DNA of 64,000 nucleotides from a virus: positions 64,001 through 128,000 of the IMG/VR virus record IMGVR_UViG_3300008120_000059; one strand, 5' to 3'. Below, in pieces: positions 34,901 to 44,838 of the stretch. A program made the position numbers and the translations under genes. The notes under the pieces were generated by a model. The model made no database searches. It was given only the letters and a program-made list of their open reading frames with translations, and was not told where the DNA came from. The stretch's first letter is position 1. Every line of letters starts with the position of its first letter.

Positions 34901-37900
34901 GTAACGGTATTGGTGGGAGTCACCGTATTAGTTGGTGTGTTAGTTGGGGTTACGGTGTTGGTTGGAGTAACGGTATTTGTTGGGGTGTTTGTAGGAGTGT
35001 TTGTTGGTGTTAATGTAGGTGTTACGGTTTTTGTTGGTGTATTGGTTGGTGTAACAGTATTTGTTGGTGTGTTGGTGGGTGTGTTGGTGGGTGTTACAGT
35101 ATTAGTTGGGGTATTAGTAGGACTCAATGTTGGGGTAACAGTATTCGTTGGTGTTACAGTATTGGTTGGAGTGTTTGTTGGGGTATTTGTTGGGGTTACG
35201 GTATTAGTAGGGGTATTGGTTGGAGTTAATGTAGGAGTAACAGTCTTGGTTGGTGTATTAGTTGGCGTAACAGTGTTTGTTGGGGTGTTAGTTGGGGTAT
35301 TTGTAGGGGTTACCGTATTGGTCGGAGTGTTGGTTGGTGTTAATGTAGGAGTAACAGTCTTGGTTGGAGTGTTTGTTGGGGTAACAGTATTGGTTGGAGT
35401 CACTGTATTAGTTGGTGTGTTGGTCGGTGTATTTGTTGGGGTTAAAGTTGGTGTGACAGTTTTTGTTGGTGTATTGGTTGGGGTTACTGTGTTAGTAGGA
35501 GTGTTTGTAGGTGTATTAGTAGGGGTATTAGTATTAGTCGGGGTATTGGTCGGTGTAACTGTATTCGTTGGAGTAACGGTAGGAGTTAATGTAGGAGTAA
35601 CAGTCTTGGTTGGTGTATTAGTAGGTGTGTTAGTAGGGGTTACCGTATTGGTTGGGGTGTTAGTCGGGGTAACTGTGTTAGTTGGTGTGTTAGTTGGTGT
35701 GTTGGTCGGAGTTACCGTATTTGTTGGAGTATTTGTAGGGGTTAAGGTAGGCGTAACAGTTCTTGTTGGAGTATTGGTCGGTGTAACTGTATTCGTTGGA
35801 GTTACAGTGTTAGTGGGGGTTACGGTATTGGTCGGCGTTACAGTGTTAGTCGGTGTTACCGTATTAGTTGGAGTATTTGTTGGCGTAACAGTGTTTGTTG
35901 GAGTTACAGTGTTTGTGGGGGTATTGGTTGGAGTATTGGTGGGAGTCTGAGTTGGGGTGACTGTCTTAGTTGGGGTATTGGTCGGGGTAACTGTGTTGGT
36001 TGGAGTAACGGTATTTGTTGGGGTATTGGTCGGGGTATTGGTTGGAGTTAAAGTTGGCGTAACAGTGTTTGTTGGTGTATTGGTAGGTGTTACAGTATTA
36101 GTTGGGGTATTGGTTGGAGTTAAAGTTGGTGTAACAGTTTTTGTTGGTGTATTAGTTGGCGTTACAGTATTAGTTGGTGTGTTAGTTGGTGTGTTTGTTG
36201 GGGTTACCGTATTGGTCGGAGTTACCGTAGGACTCAATGTAGGAGTTACAGTATTAGTTGGTGTGTTGGTTGGTGTGACTGTATTCGTTGGAGTGTTAGT
36301 AGGTGTCTGAGTTGGGGTAACAGTATTTGTTGGAGTATTGGTAGGAGTATTGGTAGGGGTTACAGTATTGGTAGGAGTATTGGTAGGGGTTACAGTATTG
36401 GTAGGAGTATTCGTTGGGGTTAGAGTTGGTGTAACAGTTTTGGTAGGAGTATTAGTAGGGGTTACAGTATTTGTAGGAGTTACCGTAGGACTCAATGTGG
36501 GAGTCACCGTATTAGTTGGTGTATTGGTTGGGGTTACGGTGTTGGTTGGAGTGTTTGTAGGTGTATTAGTTGGAGTAACAGTATTTGTAGGTGTATTAGT
36601 CGGGGTATTGGTTGGTGTTACGGTGTTGGTTGGGGTTAAAGTTGGTGTGACAGTTTTTGTTGGTGTATTGGTTGGCGTAACAGTGTTTGTCGGAGTATTA
36701 GTTGGGGTGTTGGTTGGTGTATTAGTTGGAGTTACAGTGTTGGTTGGAGTGTTAGTTGGTGTTACGGTATTGGTTGGGGTTACTGTGTTTGTAGGAGTAT
36801 TGGTCGGTGTATTCGTTGGGGTTAGAGTTGGTGTAACAGTTTTGGTAGGAGTATTAGTAGGAGTTATAGTATTCGTTGGTGTGTTGGTCGGTGTAACAGT
36901 ATTAGTTGGGGTGTTGGTTGGGGTGTTGGTTGGAGTAACAGTATTAGTTGGAGTATTAGTTGGGGTGTTGGTTGGAGTAACAGTGTTTGTTGGGGTTACC
37001 GTAGGGCTCAATGTGGGAGTTACAGTTTTAGTAGGGGTGTTTGTTGGAGTTACGGTGTTGGTTGGGGTATTGGTTGGTGTGTTAGTTGGTGTAACTGTAT
37101 TAGTGGGAGTCACTGTAGGGCTCAATGTTGGAGTTACAGTGTTGGTTGGGGTGTTAGTTGGTGTATTGGTTGGTGTAACTGTATTCGTTGGAGTGTTTGT
37201 AGGAGTGTTGGTTGGGGTTACAGTATTAGTTGGTGTGTTGGTTGGAGTTAATGTAGGTGTAACGGTTCTTGTGGGGGTGTTGGTAGGGGTTACGGTATTA
37301 GTTGGAGTGTTTGTTGGGGTATTTGTTGGGGTTACGGTATTAGTTGGAGTGTTTGTTGGGGTATTTGTTGGGGTTACGGTATTAGTAGGGGTATTGGTTG
37401 GGGTATTTGTTGGGGTTACGGTATTAGTAGGGGTATTGGTTGGAGTTAATGTAGGTGTAACGGTTCTTGTGGGGGTGCTGGTAGGGGTTACGGTGTTAGT
37501 TGGAGTGTTGGTAGGTGTGTTAGTTGGCGTAACGGTGTTAGTTGGAGTCACAGTCGGACTCAATGTAGGTGTTACTGTATTTGTTGGGGTGTTGGTAGGG
37601 GTATTTGTAGGTGTTACGGTGTTGGTAGGTGTAACTGTTGGACTCAATGTAGGAGTCACAGTATTTGTTGGTGTATTTGTAGGTGTGTTAGTTGGGGTAA
37701 CGGTATTAGTTGGAGTGTTGGTTGGTGTATTTGTTGGTGTTACTGTGTTAGTAGGGGTATTTGTGGGAGTATTTGTAGGTGTTACGGTGTTGGTAGGTGT
37801 AACTGTTGGACTCAATGTGGGAGTCACAGTTTTAGTAGGAGTATTTGTAGGTGTTACGGTGTTGGTAGGTGTGTTTGTTGGGGTATTGGTTGGAGTTACC

Positions 37901-40900
37901 GTATTCGTCGGAGTATTAGTAGGGGTGTTAGTTGGAGTTACAGTGTTTGTTGGTGTGTTTGTAGGGGTATTGGTAGGTGTTACTGTGTTAGTAGGAGTAT
38001 TTGTAGGAGTATTGGTTGGTGTTACGGTATTTGTAGGAGTTACAGTTGGTGTTAATGTAGGAGTCACCGTGTTTGTTGGGGTATTGGTGGGAGTATTTGT
38101 AGGGGTTACCGTATTTGTCGGTGTATTGGTTGGTGTTAAAGTAGGTGTAACCGTTCTTGTTGGAGTGTTAGTTGGTGTAACCGTATTTGTAGGAGTATTA
38201 GTAGGGGTGTTGGTAGGGGTTACAGTATTCGTAGGGGTATTGGTTGGTGTATTCGTGGGTGTGACAGTATTAGTTGGTGTTACGGTTGGACTCAGTGTAG
38301 GGGTTACTGTATTGGTTGGAGTGTTAGTTGGGGTATTTGTAGGTGTAACTGTATTTGTTGGGGTGTTTGTAGGTGTATTAGTTGGTGTAACTGTATTAGT
38401 TGGTGTATTCGTAGGGGTTTGAGTTGGTGTAACAGTATTTGTAGGAGTCACAGTCGGACTCAATGTGGGAGTCACGGTCTTAGTCGGTGTGTTAGTAGGG
38501 GTAACTGTGTTCGTAGGAGTTACCGTAGGACTCAATGTAGGGGTGACAGTGTTGGTTGGAGTATTGGTTGGTGTGTTGGTTGGTGTTACGGTGTTTGTAG
38601 GAGTTACTGTATTAGTAGGAGTGTTCGTAGGGGTATTGGTAGGGGTTACTGTGTTAGTTGGAGTGTTAGTAGGTGTATTGGTAGGAGTAACTGTATTGGT
38701 TGGTGTATTTGTGGGTGTAACAGTGTTAGTTGGTGTGTTAGTTGGTGTGTTGGTAGGAGTTACGGTGTTAGTTGGAGTATTTGTAGGTGTCTGAGTTGGT
38801 GTAACTGTATTCGTAGGGGTTACAGTCGGACTCAGTGTAGGTGTTACTGTGTTAGTCGGGGTAACTGTAGGTGTATTTGTTGGAGTTACAGTGTTGGTTG
38901 GGGTGTTGGTTGGAGTTACGGTGTTCGTTGGAGTATTGGTTGGTGTATTAGTTGGGGTTACTGTATTAGTTGGAGTATTGGTTGGGGTATTGGTTGGAGT
39001 TACAGTCTTGGTTGGTGTGTTGGTTGGTGTTACGGTGTTTGTTGGAGTATTGGTTGGAGTGTTTGTGGGGGTGTTGGTTGGTGTTACGGTGTTTGTTGGG
39101 GTGACTGTATTGGTTGGAGTGTTTGTTGGGGTGTTGGTGGGAGTATTTGTAGGGGTTACCGTATTTGTCGGTGTATTGGTTGGTGTTAAAGTAGGTGTAA
39201 CCGTTCTTGTTGGAGTTACAGTCGGACTCAATGTTGGAGTTACTGTATTGGTTGGTGTTAGTGTCGGGCTTAATGTTGGTGTAACAGTACTAGTTGGGGT
39301 ATTGGTTGGGGTGTTGGTTGGAGTTACCGTATTGGTTGGTGTATTCGTCGGTGTATTTGTAGGTGTAACAGTATTCGTAGGTGTTACAGTTGGAGTATTG
39401 GTTGGGGTTACTGTGTTAGTTGGAGTATTGGTGGGGGTATTGGTTGGAGTAACAGTATTTGTTGGTGTCACAGTCGGACTCAATGTTGGTGTAACAGTTT
39501 TTGTTGGGGTATTTGTCGGTGTCTGAGTTGGTGTTACGGTATTGGTTGGCGTATTGGTAGGAGTATTGGTTGGCGTATTTGTTGGAGTTACGGTATTAGT
39601 TGGTGTGACTGTATTGGTTGGGGTGTTAGTCGGCGTGTTCGTAGGGGTGTTGGTTGGTGTTACCGTATTTGTTGGTGTATTAGTAGGTGTGTTAGTAGGT
39701 GTTACTGTATTTGTAGGCGTGTTCGTGGGAGTCTGAGTTGGTGTTACAGTGTTAGTAGGAGTGTTAGTTGGCGTGTTAGTGGGTGTAACAGTATTAGTAG
39801 GAGTCACCGTTGGACTCAATGTAGGTGTAACAGTATTGGTTGGTGTGTTGGTCGGAGTGTTGGTAGGAGTTACAGTATTAGTAGGAGTCACCGTTGGACT
39901 CAATGTAGGTGTAACTGTATTTGTTGGGGTATTTGTTGGGGTATTGGTAGGAGTTACTGTATTAGTCGGAGTGTTGGTCGGGGTGTTGGTTGGAGTAACA
40001 GTGTTGGTGGGAGTATTGGTTGGAGTGTTAGTTGGTGTATTTGTTGGGGTTACGGTGTTGGTTGGAGATACCGTATTTGTAGGAGTATTGGTTGGAGTGT
40101 TAGTTGGGGTTAGTGTTGGGGTTACGGTGTTTGTTGGGGTATTGGTAGGTGTATTGGTTGGTGTAACGGTATTTGTAGGAGTAACAGTGTTGGTTGGAGT
40201 ATTGGTAGGACTTAATGTTGGCGTATTAGTTGGGGTTACGGTGCTGGTTGGAGTCACTGTTGGACTCAATGTAGGTGTAACTGTATTTGTTGGTGTGTTG
40301 GTAGGAGTGTTTGTAGGAGTCACAGTATTAGTAGGAGTCACAGTTGGACTTAATGTGGGAGTTACTGTATTAGTTGGAGTGTTGGTAGGTGTGTTAGTTG
40401 GGGTTACTGTATTTGTCGGGGTATTGGTTGGGGTATTTGTTGGTGTAACGGTGTTGGTCGGAGTGTTTGTGGGAGTATTTGTAGGAGTTACTGTGTTCGT
40501 AGGAGTTACTGTAGGACTCAATGTTGGTGTTACTGTATTTGTTGGGGTGTTAGTAGGAGTGTTTGTTGGAGTCACCGTGTTTGTTGGGGTATTGGTGGGA
40601 GTATTTGTTGGTGTAACAGTATTTGTTGGGGTGTTAGTTGGGGTGTTGGTAGGAGTTACCGTATTGGTTGGTGTGTTAGTTGGGGTGTTGGTAGGAGTTA
40701 CCGTATTGGTTGGTGTGTTAGTAGGAGTGTTTGTTGGTGTAACAGTATTGGTTGGTGTGTTAGTAGGAGTGTTTGTTGGTGTAACAGTATTGGTAGGAGT
40801 TACAGTTGGGGTGTTGGTTGGAGTTACAGTATTAGTAGGCGTATTGGTAGGAGTATTAGTTGGAGTTACTGTATTTGTAGAAGTATTGGTAGGAGTATTG

Positions 40901-43900
40901 GTAGGGGTGACAGTATTGGTGGGCGTATTGGTAGGAGTATTGGTTGGGGTGACTGTATTTGTTGGAGTATTTGTTGGGGTGTTAGTTGGAGTTACTGTAT
41001 TTGTAGGAGTATTGGTAGGAGTATTGGTAGGGGTGACAGTATTGGTGGGGGTGTTTGTAGGAGTATTGGTAGGGGTGACAGTATTGGTTGGAGTATTAGT
41101 TGGGGTGACTGTATTTGTTGGAGTATTTGTTGGGGTGTTGGTAGGGGTGTTGGTAGGAGTTACAGTATTGGTTGGAGTAACTGTATTGGTTGGAGTGTTT
41201 GTCGGGGTATTTGTAGGTGTCAGTGTCGGTGTTACGGTATTTGTTGGAGTATTAGTAGGAGTGTTAGTTGGTGTAACCGTATTTGTTGGTGTATTTGTGG
41301 GTGTATTGGTAGGAGTAACTGTATTGGTAGCCGTATTGGTAGGAGTGTTGGTTGGTGTATTAGTTGGTGTGACTGTATTGGTCGGAGTTACCGTCGGTGT
41401 ATTTGTTGGGGTTACGGTATTGGTAGGGGTTACTGTTGGTGTATTCGTAGGCGTGTTTGTTGGGGTTACGGTATTTGTTGGAGTATTAGTGGGGGTATTC
41501 GTAGGTGTATTGGTTGGTGTTACGGTGTTAGTTGGGGTATTTGTAGGGGTTTGAGTTGGTGTAACGGTATTGGTTGGAGTCACTGTTGGACTCAATGTTG
41601 GCGTTACCGTATTGGTAGGAGTATTAGTTGGCGTATTGGTAGGAGTAACTGTGTTGGTTGGGGTGTTGGTAGGAGTGTTAGTTGGTGTTACAGTATTAGT
41701 TGGTGTGTTAGTTGGTGTGTTTGTTGGTGTTACGGTGTTCGTAGGGGTGTTAGTAGGTGTCAGTGTTGGGGATACCGTATTGGTAGGAGTGTTAGTTGGT
41801 GTATTTGTAGGGGTTACCGTATTGGTAGGAGTATTAGTTGGTGTATTTGTAGGAGTAGCAGTATTAGTAGGGGTATTTGTTGGAGTATTGGTCGGTGTTA
41901 CAGTGTTTGTTGGAGTGTTGGTTGGTGTTACAGTGTTTGTTGGGGTGTTTGTCGGAGTGTTGGTTGGGGTATTCGTTGGTGTTACAGTATTTGTAGGGGT
42001 TACGGTGTTGGTTGGAGTATTGGTGGGGCTTAATGTTGGGGTATTTGTAGGGGTTACGGTGTTGGTTGGGGTCGCTGTTGGAGTCAATGTAGGTGTAACT
42101 GTATTGGTTGGGGTATTGGTAGGAGTATTGGTTGGGGTAACAGTATTGGTAGGAGTAACTGTTGGACTCAATGTAGGAGTAACTGTATTGGTAGGAGTGT
42201 TTGTTGGTGTATTGGTTGGTGTTACAGTATTAGTTGGAGTATTTGTTGGAGTTAAAGTTGGTGTAACAGTTTTTGTTGGTGTATTAGTTGGGGTGTTAGT
42301 AGGAGTTACTGTATTGGTTGGTGTGTTTGTGGGAGTATTGGTTAATGTAACGGATGGTGTTACAGTGTTGGTTGGTGTTACCGTTGGAGTATTGGTGGGT
42401 GTTGGGGTGCTCGTTGGAGTTGGTGAGGGTAACATTGTATAATCAATGTCACAAGAAGGTGCTGGTGTTGGTGAAACCGTCACAGTTACACTTGGTGTAT
42501 TTGTTGGAGTTACAGTATTGGTTGGAGTTACAGTATTTGTCGGGGTGTTTGTGGGGGTAACTGTATTGGTTGGAGTCACTGTTGGACTCAATGTTGGTGT
42601 TACAGTGTTAGTAGGAGTGTTGGTCGGCGTGTTAGTTGGAGTATTGGTTGGTGTTACGGTGTTAGTTGGTGTTACCGTAGGACTCAATGTAGGAGTCACA
42701 GTATTGGTAGGTGTATTGGTTGGAGTATTGGTTGGTGTTACGGTGTTAGTTGGTGTTACCGTAGGACTCAATGTAGGAGTCACAGTATTCGTTGGTGTGT
42801 TTGTAGGTGTATTAGTCGGAGTTACGGTGTTGGTTGGAGTTACGGTATTTGTGGGAGTGTTTGTAGGAGTGTTGGTAGGAGTGTTTGTTGGAGTTACGGT
42901 GTTGGTTGGGGTATTGGTTGGGGTATTGGTTGGTGTAACGGTATTTGTAGGAGTATTTGTAGGTGTCTGAGTTGGAGTTACTGTATTCGTCGGTGTGTTT
43001 GTTGGGGTGTTGGTAGGAGTTACGGTATTGGTAGGACTTAATGTTGGAGTGTTAGTTGGAGTATTTGTTGGAGTTACTGTGTTGGTTGGAGTATTCGTAG
43101 GTGTAACCGTATTTGTTGGTGTATTAGTTGGGGTGTTTGTAGGTGTATTAGTTGGTGTCACAGTTTCTGTTGGAGTCACTGTAACAGTATTGGTTGGTGT
43201 GACTGTATTGGTAGGGGTTACGGTGTTGGTTGGTGTAAGTGTTGGTGTTTCTGTGGGAGTATTTGTTGGTGTGTTGGTGGGGGTATTTGTTGGTGTTTCG
43301 GTTGGTGTATTTGTAGGTGTATTAGTTGGAGCTACCGTATTTGTTGGAGTTACAGTTGGAGTGTTAGTTGGGGTAACCGTTGGTGTAACAGTATTGGTAG
43401 GAGTATTGGTTGGGGTTTGAGTTGGTGTAACGGTTGCAGTATTTGTTGGTGTTAGGGTAGGTGTTTCAGTTTGTGTTACAGTGGGTGTATTGGTTGGAGT
43501 TACAGTATTGGTTGGAGTTACAGTTGAGGTATTAGTCGGAGTGTTAGTTGGTGTTATGGTGTTGGTTGGGGTATTGGTAGGTGTTTCGGTAGGGGTAACG
43601 GTTGGACTCAGTGTTGGTGTTACTGTGTTAGTCGGAGTATTAGTTGGGGTGTTGGTTGGTGTTTCGGTAGGGGTAACGGTTAGGGTTACGGTGTTGGTTG
43701 GAGTATTGGTTGGTGTTTCGGTTGGTGTTTCGGTTGGTGTATTAGTTGGGGTAACAGTATTGGTTGGAGTTACAGTTGGGGTAACAGTTGGGGTAACAGT
43801 TGGAGTTACGGTGTTGGTTGGGGTATTGGTTGGTGTTTCGGTTGGTGTTTCGGTTGGTGTATTAGTTGGGGTAACAGTATTTGTTGGGGTGTTAGTGGGT

Positions 43901-44748
43901 GTTTCAGTCGGTGTATTAGTTGGGGTATTGGTTGGTGTTTCGGTAGGGGTTACTGTATGAGTTGGTGTATTGGTAGGTGTTTCGGTAGGGGTTACCGTAT
44001 TTGTTGGAGTTACAGTTGGAGTTTCGGTAGGGGTAACTGTATTTGTTGGGGTGTTGGTAGGTGTTTCAGTTGGTGTATTGGTTGGGGTTACCGTATTTGT
44101 TGGGGTTACAGTTGGAGTTTCGGTCGGAGTAACAGTTGGTGTCTCGGTTGGTGTAACTGTATTCGTAGGAGTTACAGTAGGTGTGTTGGCTGGTGATTCG
44201 GTTGGAGTTACTGTGTTAGTTGGGGTAACTGTAGGAGTTTCAGTTGGGGTAACCGTTGGGGTATTTGTTGGGGTATTGGTTGGAGTTACTGTGTTAGTTG
44301 GAGTAACTGTAGGAGTTTCAGTTGGGGTAACTGTAGGCTCGTTTGTTGGAGTATTAGTCGGAGTTACGGTATTCGTAGGAGTATTTGTTGGAGTGATAGT
44401 ATTGGTTGGGGTAACAGTAGGTGTTTTTGTAACCGTAGGTGTAACAGTAGGGGTTTTGGTAACTGTTGGGGTTGGGGTATTTGAAGTAAAGGTTGTTGGT
44501 GTTGGTGTTAATGATGGTGTAAGTGTTGGTGAAGGTGTAGGTGAAGGTGTAGGGCAAGGAATCTCAGCCACACAAGTTTTATCAAGTGACGGAAAATAAA
44601 CTGAGTAAGTACCTAAGTAGTAGTTTGTGTCGTAATAATATGGCATCACGACAGTACCTAAATTCAAGGTACCGCCAGTACAAGGATAAAATGTGATAAC
44701 ACCAATTTCACCATCAAAATTACCTGTGTTTATTTTTATTAATGCCAT
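31960..44748 (-). CDS. N-terminal part of giant Thr/Pro-repeat fibre protein, 4,262-aa ORF
   Basis: About 66 N-terminal residues form a folded domain ([37 protein letters not shown]). More than 4,000 residues of nearly unbroken x-T dipeptides follow, mostly [10 protein letters not shown]. The only break is [15 protein letters not shown] (42430-42462). The first few hundred repeat residues are more varied (E, S, H, I). The last 46 residues ([20 protein letters not shown] and on) are out of frame because of the duplication at 32081-32120. Removing 20 nt would restore one frame from 44748 to 28598, 5,377 codons including stop. A stalk-like tail fibre or surface filament is inferred. The role is not established. 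Confidence 0.75.
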   Translation of the reverse strand: MALIKINTGNFDGEIGVITFYPCTGGTLNLGTVVMPYYYDTNYYLGTYSVYFPSLDKTCVAEIPCPTPSPTPSPTLTPSLTPTPTTFTSNTPTPTVTKTPTVTPTVTKTPTVTPTNTITPTNTPTNTVTPTNTPTNEPTVTPTETPTVTPTNTVTPTNTPTNTPTVTPTETPTVTPTNTVTPTESPANTPTVTPTNTVTPTETPTVTPTETPTVTPTNTVTPTNTPTETPTNTPTNTVTPTETPTVTPTNTVTPTETPTNTPTHTVTPTETPTNTPTNTPTETPTNTPTNTVTPTNTPTETPTETPTNTPTNTVTPTVTPTVTPTVTPTNTVTPTNTPTETPTETPTNTPTNTVTLTVTPTETPTNTPTNTPTNTVTPTLSPTVTPTETPTNTPTNTITPTNTPTNTSTVTPTNTVTPTNTPTVTQTETPTLTPTNTATVTPTQTPTNTPTNTVTPTVTPTNTPTVTPTNTVAPTNTPTNTPTETPTNTPTNTPTNTPTETPTLTPTNTVTPTNTVTPTNTVTVTPTETVTPTNTPTNTPTNTPTNTVTPTNTPTNTVTPTNTPTNTPTLSPTNTVTPTNTPTNTPTNTVTPTQTPTNTPTNTVTPTNTPTNTPTNTVTPTNTPTNTPTNTPTNTVTPTNTVTPTNTPTNTPTNTVTPTLSPTVTPTNTVTPTNTPTNTPTNTVTPTLSPTVTPTNTVTPTNTPTNTPTNTPTNTVTPTLSPTVTPTNTVTPTNTPTNTVTPTNTVTPTNTPSVTVTVSPTPAPSCDIDYTMLPSPTPTSTPTPTNTPTVTPTNTVTPSVTLTNTPTNTPTNTVTPTNTPTNTPTKTVTPTLTPTNTPTNTVTPTNTPTNTPTNTVTPTLSPTVTPTNTVTPTNTPTNTPTNTVTPTLTPTATPTNTVTPTNTPTLSPTNTPTNTVTPTNTVTPTNTPTNTPTNTPTNTVTPTNTPTNTVTPTNTPTNTPTNTATPTNTPTNTPTNTVTPTNTPTNTPTNTVSPTLTPTNTPTNTVTPTNTPTNTPTNTVTPTNTPTNTPTNTVTPTNTPTNTPTNTVTPTLSPTVTPTNTVTPTQTPTNTPTNTVTPTNTPTNTPTNTPTNTVTPTNTPTNTPTVTPTNTVTPTNTPTVTPTNTVTPTNTPTNTPTNTATNTVTPTNTPTNTPTNTVTPTNTPTNTPTNTVTPTLTPTNTPTNTPTNTVTPTNTVTPTNTPTNTPTNTPTNTVTPTNTPTNTVTPTNTPTNTPTNTVTPTNTPTNTPTNTVTPTNTPTNTPTNTVTPTNTPTNTPTNTVTPTNTPTNTSTNTVTPTNTPTNTPTNTVTPTNTPTVTPTNTVTPTNTPTNTPTNTVTPTNTPTNTPTNTVTPTNTPTNTPTNTVTPTNTPTNTPTNTVTPTNTPTNTPTNTVTPTNTPTNTPTNTVTPTLSPTVTPTNTVTPTNTPTNTPTNTVTPTNTPTNTPTNTVTPTNTPTNTPTNTVTPTLSPTVTPTNTVTPTNTPTNTPTNTVTPTLSPTVTPTSTVTPTNTPTLSPTNTPTNTVTPTNTVTPTNTPTNTPTNTVTPTLTPTNTPTNTPTNTVSPTNTVTPTNTPTNTPTNTPTNTVTPTNTPTNTPTNTVTPTNTPTNTPTNTVTPTLSPTVTPTNTVTPTNTPTNTPTNTVTPTLSPTVTPTNTVTPTNTPTNTPTNTVTPTQTPTNTPTNTVTPTNTPTNTPTNTVTPTNTPTNTPTNTPTNTVTPTNTVTPTNTPTNTPTNTPTNTVTPTQTPTNTPTKTVTPTLSPTVTPTNTVTPTNTPTNTPTNTVTPTNTPTVTPTNTVTPTNTPTNTPTNTVTPTNTPTNTPTSTVTPTLSPTLTPTNTVTPTLSPTVTPTRTVTPTLTPTNTPTNTVTPTNTPTNTPTNTPTNTVTPTNTVTPTNTPTNTPTNTPTNTVTPTNTPTKTVTPTNTPTNTPTNTVTPTNTPTNTPTNTVTPTNTPTNTVTPTNTPTVTPTNTVTPTLSPTVTPTNTVTPTQTPTNTPTNTVTPTNTPTNTPTNTVTPTNTPTNTVTPTNTPTNTPTNTVTPTNTPTNTPTNTVTPTNTVTPTNTPTNTPTNTVTPTLSPTVTPTNTVTPTNTPTKTVTPTLSPTVTPTNTVTPTQTPTNTPTNTVTPTNTPTNTPTNTVTPTNTPTNTPTNTVTPTLSPTVTPTNTVTPTNTPTNTPTNTVTPTNTPTNTPTNTVTPTNTPTRTVTPTLTPTNTPTNTVTPTNTPTNTPTNTVTPTLTPTVTPTNTVTPTNTPTNTPTNTVTPTNTPTNTPTNTVTPTNTPTNTPTNTVTPTNTPTNTPTNTVTPTNTPTKTVTPTLSPTVTPTNTVTPTNTPTNTPTNTVTPTNTPTNTPTNTVTPTNTPTNTPTNTVTPTLSPTVTPTNTVTPTNTPTNTPTNTVTPTLSPTVTPTNTVTPTNTPTNTPTNTVTPTSTPTRTVTPTLTPTNTPTNTVTPTNTPTNTPTNTVTPTNTPTNTPTNTVTPTNTPTNTPTNTVTPTNTPTRTVTPTLTPTNTPTNTVTPTNTPTNTPTNTVTPTNTPTNTPTNTVTPTLSPTVTPTNTVTPTNTPTNTPTNTVTPTNTPTKTVTPTLSPTVTPTNTVTPTNTPTNTPTNTVTPTNTPTNTPTNTVTPTNTPTNTITPTNTPTKTVTPTLTPTNTPTNTPTNTVTPTNTVTPTNTPTNTVTPTNTPTNTPTNTPTNTVTPTNTPTKTVTPTLTPTNTVTPTNTPTNTPTNTVTPTNTPTNTPTNTVTPTNTPTNTVTPTLSPTVTPTNTVTPTNTPTKTVTPTLTPTNTPTNTVTPTNTPTNTVTPTNTPTNTPTNTVTPTQTPTNTPTNTVTPTNTPTNTVTPTLSPTVTPTNTVTPTNTPTNTPTNTVTPTNTPTKTVTPTLTPTNTPTNTVTPTNTPTNTVTPTLTPTNTPTNTPTNTVTPTNTVTPTNTPTKTVTPTQTPTNTPTNTPTNTVTPTNTVTPTNTPTNTVTPTNTVTPTNTVTPTNTVTPTNTVTPTNTPTRTVTPTLTPTNTPTNTVTPTNTPTNTPTNTVTPTNTPTNTVTPTNTPTNTPTKTVTPTLTPTVTPTNTVTPTNTPTNTNTPTNTPTNTPTNTVTPTNTPTKTVTPTLTPTNTPTNTPTNTVTPTNTVTPTNTPTKTVTPTLTPTNTPTNTVTPTNTPTNTPTNTVTPTNTPTKTVTPTLTPTNTPTNTVTPTNTPTNTPTNTVTPTNTVTPTLSPTNTPTNTVTPTNTPTNTPTNTVTPTNTPTKTVTPTLTPTNTPTNTPTNTVTPTNTVTPTNTPTNTVTPTNTVTPTNTVTPTNTVTPTNTVTPTNTPTKTVTPTLTPTNTPTNTVTPTQTPTNTPTNTVTPTNTPTKTVTPTLTPTNTPTNTVTPTQTPTNTPTNTVTPTNTVTPTNTPTNTPTNTVTPTLTPTNTPTNTVTPTNTPTKTVTPTLTPTNTPTNTPTNSVTPTNTVTPTNTPTNTVTPTNTVTPTNTVTPTNTVTPTNTVTPTNTPTKTVTPTQTPTNTPTNTVTPTNTPTNTPTNTVTPTNTPTKTVTPTLTPTNTPTNTVTPTNTPTKTVTPTLTPTNTVTPTNTPTNTPTNTVTPTNTPTNTVTPTLSPTVTPTNTVTPTNTPTKTVTPTLTPTNTPTNTVTPTNTPTNTPTKTVTPTVTPTNTVTPTNTPTNTPTNTVTPTLSPTVTPTNTVTPTNTPTNTPTNTVTPTNTPTNTPTNTVTPTNTPTNTPTNTVTPTNTPTNTPTNTVTPTNTPTKTVTPTLTPTNTPTNTPTNTVTPTNTVTPTNTPTKTVTPTNTPTNTPTNTPTNTVTPTNTVTPTNTPTNTPTKTVTPTLSPTVTPTNTVTPTNTPTNTVTPTNTPTKTVTPTLTPTNTPTNTVTPTLSPTVTPTNTVTPTNTPTNTPTKTVTPTLTPTNTVTPTLTPTNTPTNTPTNTPTNTVTPTNTVTPTNTPTNTPTKTVTPTLTPTNTPTNTVTPTNTPTRTVTPTLTPTNTPTNTVTPTNTPTNTPTNTVTPTNTPTNTVTPTNTPTKTVTPTLTPTNTPTNTPTNTVTPTNTPTNTVTPTNTPTNTPTNTVTPTNTPTKTVTPTLTPTNTPTNTPTNTVTPTNTVTPTNTPTKTVTPTNTPTNTPTNTVTPTNTPTNTPTNTVTPTNTPTNTVTPTQTPTNTPTKTVTPTLTPTNTVTPTLSPTNTPTNTVTPTNTPTNTPTNTVTPTNTPTNTPTNTVTPTNTVTPTRTPAAKQEHQQLLLVQQILQQILLRILLHQPIHLPIHLLILLHLLTLQPKL
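32081..32120. repeat. 20-nt tandem duplication that breaks the giant ORF
   Basis: agctgctggtgttcttgttt at 32081-32100 is followed by agctgctggtgttcttgttg at 32101-32120, differing only at the last base. Because 20 is not a multiple of three it shifts the frame and creates a TAA in the downstream frame. Deleting one copy reads [12 protein letters not shown] in frame, a motif found repeatedly nearby. Confidence 0.9.
37289..37414. repeat. exact 42-nt tandem copies inside the giant repeat
   Basis: Units 37289-37330 and 37331-37372 are identical, and 37373-37414 differs at a few bases. Each encodes 14 residues ([14 protein letters not shown] in register). This is a recent expansion within a region that is otherwise diverged at synonymous sites. 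Confidence 0.8.
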
Positions 44749-44838
44749 TTAAATCTACAGTCTTATCTATATCTATTTTTATTATAAAAATATACTCATT
44801 TATTCGGGTATTGTCAACGTCTATTTTTACAGTTTTTA
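44749..44838 (-). other. AT-rich intergenic stretch upstream of the giant gene
   Basis: 90 nt between the giant gene and the 1,414-aa structural gene, with runs such as tatctatatctattttta. It probably holds the giant gene's promoter or leader. No exact TATTTAT copy and no convincing hairpin was found. Confidence 0.35.

Larger units (their letters stand above)
30590..44530. repeat. giant degenerate 6-nt/42-nt tandem repeat region
   Basis: About 14 kb of minor variants of a 6-nt unit (x-T dipeptide on the minus strand), arranged in higher-order blocks of about 12-14 residues such as [14 protein letters not shown]. Blocks carry interspersed [18 protein letters not shown] and [10 protein letters not shown] variants. 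The plus strand is almost purely G/T with some A; the coding strand is C/A-rich and nearly free of G. Confidence 0.95.

Noticed and set aside
30590-44530. CRISPR-like or satellite array
   Set aside because: Units are in-frame coding variants with no unique spacers and no Cas genes; the periodicity follows the dipeptide code.
30600-44599. Long plus-strand ORFs of the type [13 protein letters not shown]
   Set aside because: They are the antisense reading of the Thr/Pro repeat, which lacks stop codons in several frames. They have no separate domains and would be improbable hydrophobic repeats.
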